A stretch of 18,032 bases of DNA, from positions 1-18,032 of the forward strand of contig DATKNQ010000255.1 in NCBI GenBank assembly GCA_035541265.1. The letters are read 5' to 3'. Below, piece after piece: positions 1 through 5,875 of the stretch (position 1 is the first letter of the stretch; every line of letters begins with the position of its first letter). The stretch is from Bog-159 sp035541265 (lineage in GTDB: Bacteria > Acidobacteriota > Terriglobia > Bryobacterales > Bryobacteraceae). The notes beneath the pieces were generated by a model. That model saw only the letters and a program-made list of their open reading frames with translations, searched no databases and was not told the DNA's origin. Made by a program: the position numbers and the translations under genes.

Positions 1-101
1 GGCATGCCCGGTTTGAAATCGATGGCCTTGTGCTGAGCAAATGCGCTCGCGCCAGCCAGCAGCGCGACTACGCAAACCTTCGGTAGCAGATTCGATCGCA
101 T
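1..101 (-). CDS. Partial exported protein (N-terminus only)
   Basis: An ATG at 101 opens a frame that runs off the left edge after 33 complete codons. The peptide starts MRSNLLPKVC and continues with a hydrophobic stretch ending ASAFAQ, a textbook Sec signal peptide with likely cleavage after AFA or AQ. The mature part visible is only HKAIDFKPGM. The start lies 20 bases after the stop of the MtrB-like barrel gene, in the same direction, so it is probably the next gene of the electron-transfer operon. No Shine-Dalgarno is obvious. Nothing in the few mature residues identifies a family. It could be another cytochrome, a barrel accessory protein or something unrelated. Confidence 0.6.
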   Translation of the reverse strand, partial: MRSNLLPKVCVVALLAGASAFAQHKAIDFKPGM

Positions 102-120
102 GGAACGATTGGATCACACT

Positions 121-2076
121 TCAGCGCGAAATCGTGAGTCCAGTCTGCAGGAGATGGGCACGGAAGCCTTCGTATAAATAGAAGAGCTCGCCGTAGCCGT
201 AATATCGGTATTCCGACTTCCACGCAATGTTCTTGTACAAGGGCACCGTAAGGCGCACCATGGGCTGATAAAAGGTCGTCGGACGGCTCCCGGACGAGAT
301 GAACAGCGAGCCCCCGAAGGCCAGCCGCGGCGTCAGTTTGGCGTAACCCGGCAGCGCGACATCCACCAGCGAGGTGGCGCTGTGCGCGTTATCGCGGTAA
401 AGCGATGTCTCCGGCGAGAGGAATTCGGGTTCCAGGTAGCCGATATCGGAGCGCAAGGTCGAGCGCGTGTATTCGCCCAGGACGGTGATCTTTTTGGACG
501 GGGTCCAGGAGGCCGATAGGGAATTCTGGCGGCTGAGGAAACTGTAGTTGATGCCGGTAAGCGGATTCTCATTTCTCAGCAGCGTGAAGACCGCCTGCAA
601 CGAGAGCGCGTTGTTCACCTGGTAGCGCGCCCGCGCCCGCATGCGCTGGTAGTTGTACAGGCTGGTGCGGAAATAGGCGTGATCGCTGGCCGTGCCTTCG
701 AAATCCACGTTGGCTGACAGCTTCTGCGTGGCGCGGAAATTCGCACCTCCGATGCCAGTCTGCTGGCGCATCTCGCTCGATTCCTGGCCGGGGCCCGCCA
801 CCAGCGCATCGCCGGTTTGGGCATCGCCCCAGGTGTAGCGATAACCGCCGTGCAGCGTCAGTTTGCGGGTTACGTCCACCAGAATGTCGACCTGCTCCTG
901 GTTGTAATTCAGGGCGAGCAGGCTCGAGAGCGGCGTCAGAATGGTATCCGCGGAGGAAACCGGCTGCAGGATCATATCGGTGAACAGTCCCGCCGCGGAA
1001 GTGTGCATCCGGTCGGTCATCCACGATTCCAGAATGCGCACGCGCTTGAACGGGCGCAATTGGAAACCAATGTTGCCGGTGGTGTGCGGCTGCTTGCCCG
1101 CGGCAAAACCCAGCGCCTGTTCACCGGTATAAAACAGGATGGCGCTTTGCAGCACCAGGTTTCCGGTATCGAATTGTGTGTAGTTGACGTTGGTCTTGGG
1201 CTCGCTGTAGAGGAACTGGCCCGAGACATCCAGCCAAGGGACCGGATTGGCGGTGAACAGGGCCTTGGTATAAATGCTGCTGCCGCTGATGCCGTAAGCT
1301 TGGTCCAGGCTGCTCAGATAAAGGTTCTGGCCGAAGTAGGGCTGCAGGTTGTTGCCGTAGTTCGTCGTCGAGTTGTACGCGTCCTGATCTTCGCGCAGGG
1401 TGGTGCCGCCTTGCTCGAGCGTGACATGGAAGCGATTGAATTCCAGCCGCACGCCGCCGCGATAGTTATCGGTCTTGTCGAAGGTGTGGTCAGCGATCGG
1501 GTATTGATTGATATCCGAATAAAACGTGCTGATGCCGGTGCCTTCGCCGGAATCGCGGCCATAGGCCAGGAAAGGAATGACGTGATGGCCCGGCAGCAGG
1601 TCCAGGTTGAAATCGCTCATGCGCCGGCGCGCGAAATACGAATCCTCATCGAGCACCACGCCCGTGCCGAGCAGCGGATCGGCGAACGACGGCAACAGGT
1701 TGAAGTATGCCAGGTCGCGATACTCGAAATTGAAATCGTAGATGCCCTGCTTGCTGGCGTCCACATGCACGGTATTGTAGGGATCGCCGCCCCAGTTGTA
1801 GGCGCGCACGTTCAGGCGGTCGAAGAGGCGCTTCTTGGGATCAGCGATCGTGAAGTCGAGGCCCAGAAGACGCGGGCCCTGGCCCAGGTTCACCACGCTG
1901 CGGTAGACATCGTTATCGCCGCCGATGCTCGTGAAACGGTAGCCCAGGTCGATGCTGCCAGTGAACCACTCGGCGCCGGTGGGCGTGGGCGAGGATGCGG
2001 AGGCATCCGGAGTGGGTTGCGCCGCCTGTTGAGCCAACAGGGGAAAACCGGCCAACAAAGCCAAAAGGAATTTCAT
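121..2076 (-). CDS. mtrB: MtrB/PioB-family outer-membrane beta-barrel of a porin-cytochrome conduit
   Basis: This 651-residue protein has a signal peptide (MKFLLALLAGFPLLAQ), a Pro/Ser/Thr-rich linker to about residue 33, and then continuous alternating amphipathic beta-strands with many aromatic girdle residues (LGYRF, FEYRDLAYF, YRYTWG, SEYRYYGYG) to the C-terminus. Length and pattern fit the MtrB/PioB barrels that sheath a periplasmic decahaem cytochrome and let it reach the outer surface. The assignment leans on context: its ATG overlaps the stop of the MtrA-like gene as ATGA, and an MtrC-like gene precedes that. An AGGAG stands 8 bases before the start. There is no cysteine anywhere in the protein, so it lacks the N-terminal CXXC described in Shewanella MtrB. 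The chain ends LTISR rather than in an aromatic residue. The symbol is given by family analogy. Confidence 0.8.
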   Translation of the reverse strand: MKFLLALLAGFPLLAQQAAQPTPDASASSPTPTGAEWFTGSIDLGYRFTSIGGDNDVYRSVVNLGQGPRLLGLDFTIADPKKRLFDRLNVRAYNWGGDPYNTVHVDASKQGIYDFNFEYRDLAYFNLLPSFADPLLGTGVVLDEDSYFARRRMSDFNLDLLPGHHVIPFLAYGRDSGEGTGISTFYSDINQYPIADHTFDKTDNYRGGVRLEFNRFHVTLEQGGTTLREDQDAYNSTTNYGNNLQPYFGQNLYLSSLDQAYGISGSSIYTKALFTANPVPWLDVSGQFLYSEPKTNVNYTQFDTGNLVLQSAILFYTGEQALGFAAGKQPHTTGNIGFQLRPFKRVRILESWMTDRMHTSAAGLFTDMILQPVSSADTILTPLSSLLALNYNQEQVDILVDVTRKLTLHGGYRYTWGDAQTGDALVAGPGQESSEMRQQTGIGGANFRATQKLSANVDFEGTASDHAYFRTSLYNYQRMRARARYQVNNALSLQAVFTLLRNENPLTGINYSFLSRQNSLSASWTPSKKITVLGEYTRSTLRSDIGYLEPEFLSPETSLYRDNAHSATSLVDVALPGYAKLTPRLAFGGSLFISSGSRPTTFYQPMVRLTVPLYKNIAWKSEYRYYGYGELFYLYEGFRAHLLQTGLTISR

Positions 2077-3017
2077 CGCAGCAACTCCTGGTTCACATAG
2101 GAGCCGTGGATCTTCATGTGGCAGACGGTGCAGTTCTGGAACTGCGGGCTATAGAGATCGTGAAACGCGGGCGGAACGCCGCCCAGCGCGGGAGGATTCT
2201 TCACCGCCGCCGCGGTGTTCGGCAGGTTGGCGTGGCATTCGAGACAGAGGTAGCGCACCTCGGCCCGGATCAGCATGCGCGGGTTGGCCGAGCCATGCGG
2301 CTCGTGACAGGCGCCGCAACCTTCCAGGCGGACCGGCGCATGCTCAAACGTAAACGGTCCGCGCAGGTTGCCGTGGCAGCGGAAGCAGCCGGTCTCGTTG
2401 GCCGCATAGGCCTGCGCATTCACGGCGAAAATGCTGCCGTGCGGGTTGTGGCAATCCACGCACGACATGGCGCCTTCCGGCAGGCGATGCTTGTACGGGC
2501 GCTGGAATTGCGCCCAGACTTCGGTGTGGCAGCCTGCGCACAGTTCGTTGATGGCCGCCATCTTGCGCGGGACCAGCCCGTTCGGCCCATGGGCGTGGAC
2601 CGAATGGCAGGCCACACACGCGACTTCGTTTTTCGCGTGGCTGCTCTCAATCCGGCCAATGTGCGTGGGCTGATTCAGGTGACACTTCAAACAGATCTGG
2701 CTGGATTCATCGGCGGACAGCTTGGCCGGATTCCGGATAGCTGAGGCGTCCGCTGAATCGGCGTGCTTGCTGCCAGGGCCGTGGCAGGCTTCGCAGGCCC
2801 GGGTGGCAAAATTCCGCCACTTTTCCTTGTTGATCAGATTGTGAGGACTCTTCAGAAGGGCGTTATAGATATCTTCGTGGCAGGGCTGGCACGTTTCCGA
2901 ACCCACATAGGTTGCGGCAGTGGAGGAGGCCGGTGCCGGAGCCGCCGGCGCGGCGGGGGTTTGCGCCCCCGCCGGCCAACAGAGGAGAAGTATAGCGAGT
3001 ACCCGGTTACTGGGCAT
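2073..3017 (-). CDS. mtrA: DmsE/MtrA-family periplasmic decahaem c-type cytochrome
   Basis: The product has 314 residues from the ATG at 3017. I chose this start because it gives a clean signal peptide (MPSNRVLAILLLCWPAGAQ). A GTG at 3044 would put nine polar residues in front. An Ala/Pro linker leads to exactly ten CXXCH motifs, beginning at residues 43, 75, 109, 134, 160, 186, 211, 234, 258 and 296. Segments such as CVDCHNPHGS and CGACHEPHGS are typical of the DmsE/MtrA family. Such proteins form a haem wire inside an MtrB barrel and carry electrons across the outer membrane. The frame overlaps the end of the MtrC-like gene by 11 bases and the start of the barrel gene by 4, implying translational coupling. 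No strong Shine-Dalgarno precedes the start. The Cys at residue 13 is not in a lipobox. Confidence 0.93.
   Translation of the reverse strand: MPSNRVLAILLLCWPAGAQTPAAPAAPAPASSTAATYVGSETCQPCHEDIYNALLKSPHNLINKEKWRNFATRACEACHGPGSKHADSADASAIRNPAKLSADESSQICLKCHLNQPTHIGRIESSHAKNEVACVACHSVHAHGPNGLVPRKMAAINELCAGCHTEVWAQFQRPYKHRLPEGAMSCVDCHNPHGSIFAVNAQAYAANETGCFRCHGNLRGPFTFEHAPVRLEGCGACHEPHGSANPRMLIRAEVRYLCLECHANLPNTAAAVKNPPALGGVPPAFHDLYSPQFQNCTVCHMKIHGSYVNQELLR
2085..2089 (-). promoter_or_regulatory. Shine-Dalgarno of the barrel gene inside the mtrA-like gene
   Basis: AGGAG on the minus strand, 8 bases before the ATG at 2076. Together with the ATGA stop-start overlap, it explains coupled translation of the decahaem wire and its barrel. 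Confidence 0.6.
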
Positions 3018-5208
3018 GCACGGCGTCGACGTCGAACTGCGCACCGGAAGCGTGGCAAACGGAGCAGCTCTCGCCGAGAGTTGGATCAGTGTTCGAGACG
3101 AAGTGAGCGGCTTCCGCCTTCGAAACGTGGCATCCGCTGCAGGCCGAGGCGGTGGTTTGTGCCGGGGTATACCAGCCTTGCGGATCGACCACCGGGTTCA
3201 GCCCGATCGGCAGATTCGCCTCGCTGCCATTGGCGTGGCAGAGCGAGCAGTCCTGCATATAGGTCGCGGAGCCCGTCGGACTCATTGCGGGGAACAGCAC
3301 ACCCGAGAAGTCGTTGATGCTTCCACCGTGGCCCACGATGATATAAGGATTGGCGGGCTTATCCGCGGCGGCATTGACACCGTCATGGATGCGGTGGACC
3401 ATCATCGCGAAGCTGATACCCTCCGGGGGCTCTTTCTGATAGGAAGCGACCGTCGCGCTGGAGCGTGTGCTGGCATCCGTATTCGACGGATTGTGACATA
3501 TCACGCAATATTGAGTGTTGTTCCGCAAACCACCATGGAGCGAAAGCGCCACGTGGCACTGGTTGCAATTGGTCAGGGCGACGACCGTGCGGCGCGGCGC
3601 GACGGTCGAGCCGTCCACCGAGAAATTCATTACGGGATTGCTGGCGCCCTCGGTAACCGTCTGAGCCGCGGTGGTGCCGGCCAGAACCGTTTGCGTCATA
3701 CGGGCTTCACCGCCGATCGAATAGGTTCCCGTAGCGGCCGCCGGAATGGCGTGCGTGAAAGTGTAGGTACAGGTCCCGTCGGAGCCGCAGGTGGCTTTGG
3801 CGGCACTCTCCGTCACGTATCCCGGAGTGCTGGCCGTATCGCTGCCGAAGCTGGTGTAGCCGTAGTCGGTGGTGGGACCAGCCATCGTGAACTGGATCGT
3901 GGAGGCGTTCGCCAATGGAATGTTGTTACCTTTGTCGTCCTGCAGGGTGAAGGTGACCGTGGGAGTCTTCCCGGCGGTCGTGTTCGTGACGCCGGTAATG
4001 GCGAGGTTGATGCCGGAGATCAAAGTATCCGGGTTCGGGGAGTACATTGCCGCAGTGTCAGTGGGTACCACATGCGCGCCCAGGATGGACGCATCGAACG
4101 GAGTCTCGCCCTGCGGGATATGGCAGTTGGCGCACTGGGTGTCGTCCGCCTGAGGTCCACCCGGATGGTTGGGCTCCGAGCCGGTGGAAAAACCTGTGGC
4201 GAAATTGAGGTCGTCATGGCAGGCGCCGCAAGCGGCCCGCGTAGGCTCCGTCATGAAGGCCTTCGCTTGGGCGGCTCCGGTCGTCTGGTCGTGGCAGACT
4301 TCGCAGCGGCGCGGATCGGCAGGATCGACGACCGTTGAGAAGTCATTCACCGAATTCATGTACCCGATGATCTGATAAGGAACGCCCGGATTCGAAGCGG
4401 TGCCGACCACGCTGGGCAACTGGGACCCCATGTGAATCTTATGCGCCATCACCTTCAAGTCCAGCGAATTGCCGGTTACCGGATCGGCATTCTGCGGCTG
4501 GTGGCACATCACGCACATCGGCATCCCGAAGGCGTGGCCGCCATGAAAGGCCAACTGATCGTGGCACCGATTACAGCTTTGGGTGCGGATCACGTCGCGC
4601 GTTACAGTCACCGGCGAACCGTTCGGTACGAAGTTGTACGTCGTCCCGGCGTAGTTCGTCCCCAGATCGAAGGTGGTCAGGTTGCGGCTGGCTACCACAG
4701 CCACGGTATAGGTTGTGGTCGTGTCAAAGCCCGCCGGAGCCGTTGCCTTGAACGTGTACGTATATTGCCCGGCAGTTCCCGTCGCCTTGGCTGCGGTGGA
4801 CGAAGCTTCCTCGAAGGTCGGCCGGGTGATAGTGCCCAATGCCGCGCCGGTCGCCGTCGCCGTCGTCAGCGCGACATACTGCTCCTGGCCCTTTGGAATG
4901 TAAGCCGCAATATAGGTGGGCGAGATCGCGCCGGGCGTGGTGGCGCCCGTCTGATCGAGCGGCAACCCCGAAGGGTCAGTGAGTGTGTAGGTTACGCTGA
5001 TGGCGCCACTCTGGCTGATCTGCGCGGAATTGATGGTGATCGTCAAACCAGGATTGACAAAATCAACCAGCTTTGGATCCGCATAATAGGCTTTGTCACG
5101 CTTCGTGAAGTTCGCCTTTGACGAACCCACCAAAGCCACCGACCCGGCCAGCAGCAACATTATTAAGATGACTCGCGAAACCCTTGAAGCCGAAGAAGAT
5201 ACCTGCAT
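3007..5208 (-). CDS. mtrC: OmcA/MtrC-family decahaem c-type cytochrome
   Basis: The product has 733 residues. The four-domain plan of MtrC/OmcA is visible: beta-domain I (about 50-205), pentahaem domain II (CXXCH at 212, 232, 302, 327, 359), beta-domain III (about 395-535), and pentahaem domain IV (CXXCH at 548, 568, 654, 690, 715). The two haem domains share a repeated pattern: CNxCHxxLxxHGG, CVxCHxP, HxIHxG, then NDFSxV. Family members are terminal reductases at the cell surface that pass electrons to minerals, flavins or electrodes. The N-terminus is a Sec signal (hydrophobic 13-28) but has no lipobox Cys, unlike Shewanella MtrC. Domain III has a CX5C pair, C474 and C480. A GGGAGG ends 4 bases before the ATG. 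The gene has its own 200-base leader and is followed by overlapping MtrA- and MtrB-like genes. The direction of electron flow cannot be read from sequence. Confidence 0.93.
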   Translation of the reverse strand: MQVSSSASRVSRVILIMLLLAGSVALVGSSKANFTKRDKAYYADPKLVDFVNPGLTITINSAQISQSGAISVTYTLTDPSGLPLDQTGATTPGAISPTYIAAYIPKGQEQYVALTTATATGAALGTITRPTFEEASSTAAKATGTAGQYTYTFKATAPAGFDTTTTYTVAVVASRNLTTFDLGTNYAGTTYNFVPNGSPVTVTRDVIRTQSCNRCHDQLAFHGGHAFGMPMCVMCHQPQNADPVTGNSLDLKVMAHKIHMGSQLPSVVGTASNPGVPYQIIGYMNSVNDFSTVVDPADPRRCEVCHDQTTGAAQAKAFMTEPTRAACGACHDDLNFATGFSTGSEPNHPGGPQADDTQCANCHIPQGETPFDASILGAHVVPTDTAAMYSPNPDTLISGINLAITGVTNTTAGKTPTVTFTLQDDKGNNIPLANASTIQFTMAGPTTDYGYTSFGSDTASTPGYVTESAAKATCGSDGTCTYTFTHAIPAAATGTYSIGGEARMTQTVLAGTTAAQTVTEGASNPVMNFSVDGSTVAPRRTVVALTNCNQCHVALSLHGGLRNNTQYCVICHNPSNTDASTRSSATVASYQKEPPEGISFAMMVHRIHDGVNAAADKPANPYIIVGHGGSINDFSGVLFPAMSPTGSATYMQDCSLCHANGSEANLPIGLNPVVDPQGWYTPAQTTASACSGCHVSKAEAAHFVSNTDPTLGESCSVCHASGAQFDVDAVHAQ

Positions 5209-5212
5209 ACTC

Positions 5213-5218
5213 CCTCCC
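5213..5218 (-). promoter_or_regulatory. Shine-Dalgarno of the mtrC-like gene
   Basis: The minus strand reads GGGAGG here, within GGGAGGGAGT directly before the ATG at 5208. It is one of the strongest ribosome sites in the window, and it begins one base after the 3' arm of a stable leader hairpin (5220-5246). Confidence 0.7.
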
Positions 5219-5219
5219 A

Positions 5220-5300
5220 GAGCGACGGCCTTTTTCTGCCGTGCTCATGCTTAAGCGGGGCAGCAGCCCGCTCGTTCCCGTCGTCAAGGCTGAACGAACG
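5220..5300 (-). promoter_or_regulatory. Structured 5' leader of the mtrC-like gene (three hairpins, two mutually exclusive)
   Basis: Reading the minus strand toward the gene, three stems can be drawn. Stem A pairs 5300-5292 (CGTTCGTTC) with 5277-5269 (GAACGAGCG): 9 bp including one G-U, loop 14. Stem B pairs 5272-5267 (AGCGGG) with 5259-5254 (CCCGCT): 6 bp, loop 7. It shares AGCG with stem A, so A and B exclude each other. Stem C pairs 5246-5238 (GAGCACGGC) with 5229-5220: 9 bp with one bulged C, loop AGAAAAAG. It ends next to the ribosome site. This is what a regulatory leader can look like, but GC-rich DNA forms hairpins by chance. I could not match it to a known riboswitch. Confidence 0.4.
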
Positions 5301-5308
5301 CAAACCAT

Positions 5309-5336
5309 ATTTTATCCAAGGAACAGGATTTTACAA
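5309..5336 (-). promoter_or_regulatory. Candidate sigma70-type promoter for mtrC-like gene
   Basis: The minus strand carries TTGTAA (5336-5331), a 16-base spacer, then TAAAAT (5314-5309). Transcription would start near 5302, right at the 5' arm of the first leader stem, giving a leader of about 94 bases. The region around it (5301-5400) is clearly AT-richer than the genes. Apart from this, 5301-5410 shows nothing I can name. Confidence 0.4.
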
Positions 5337-5410
5337 CCCATTAGTGTGGAAAATTTTGTGGGGAATCCCGGCATTTTGTTTTGTTCCGCTGTGGTACGAT
5401 TCAGCACCGC

Positions 5411-5809
5411 CTACTTCCGCGCGGTAGTTGACTCCTTTTCCGATGACAGAATCTCCTTCACCTTAGCGGCCAGATCCGCCGGATCGAACGGCTTCGGAAA
5501 TACAAGGAACCCTTCGCCGGTAGTCCGGTCCTCCACACGTTGGTCGGCAGGCACGCCCGCCACCATGAGCACGCGCATGCCTGGGTTTTTCTGGCAAAGA
5601 TAACGGGCTGCGTCGCGCCCATCCAGATGCGCGAGATAAACGTCTACCACCAGCAGGTCGGGCGGGGACTCGCGTATCATATCCACCGCAATACCCAGGT
5701 CGCCGGTCGCGCGCACCAGATATCCCTCATTTTCGAGGATCTCCTGAATCACCTTGCGCACCACCGGAGCTGCGTAGAAAAGAAGAATCGTCTGACAATG
5801 CGGGTTCAT
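5411..5809 (-). CDS. Stand-alone receiver (REC) domain protein with degenerate active site
   Basis: The product has 132 residues, a single CheY-like receiver with no output domain. Alignment by eye places the phospho-acceptor at D56 (DLLVVDVYLAHLDG) and the conserved Lys at K106 (FPKPF). The acidic pair that binds Mg2+ after strand 1, normally DD, is replaced by FYAA (11-14). The switch Thr/Ser after strand 4 is Ala (A84 in VLMVAG). Phosphorylation chemistry is therefore probably impaired or absent, as in pseudo-receivers that work by protein contact. The gene lies 66 bases after the NapC-type cytochrome and 200 bases before the MtrC-like gene, same strand. That suggests a role in regulating or localising the electron-transfer system, but no partner kinase is in view. 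The very C-terminus (SSEKESTTARK) is polar and probably disordered. Confidence 0.85.
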   Translation of the reverse strand: MNPHCQTILLFYAAPVVRKVIQEILENEGYLVRATGDLGIAVDMIRESPPDLLVVDVYLAHLDGRDAARYLCQKNPGMRVLMVAGVPADQRVEDRTTGEGFLVFPKPFDPADLAAKVKEILSSEKESTTARK

Positions 5810-5875
5810 GCCACAGCGCCCCCTTACCTACCTGAAATTGCACAAAGATCGAATTAATGCCGCCTTACGATTTCC

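Noticed and set aside
817..2100. Long plus-strand open frame opposite the barrel gene
   Set aside because: It is antisense to a well-supported gene in GC-rich DNA; the product is low-complexity, rich in Arg, Val and Ala, with no domain-like pattern or signal.
2970..2985. Lipobox in the MtrA-like signal peptide (Cys 13)
   Set aside because: The residues before the Cys are LLL, without the small residue required at -1, and a normal cleavage region follows.
2920..4338. Long plus-strand open frame opposite the MtrA/MtrC-like genes
   Set aside because: It spans the junction of two real genes on the other strand. The product is Gly/Arg-rich and resembles no family. It is a shadow of coding bias.
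5209..5310. GEMM (c-di-GMP/cGAMP) riboswitch in the mtrC leader
   Set aside because: I looked because such riboswitches control cytochromes in Geobacter. The conserved GCAAAGC-type core and tetraloop-receptor pair are not present.
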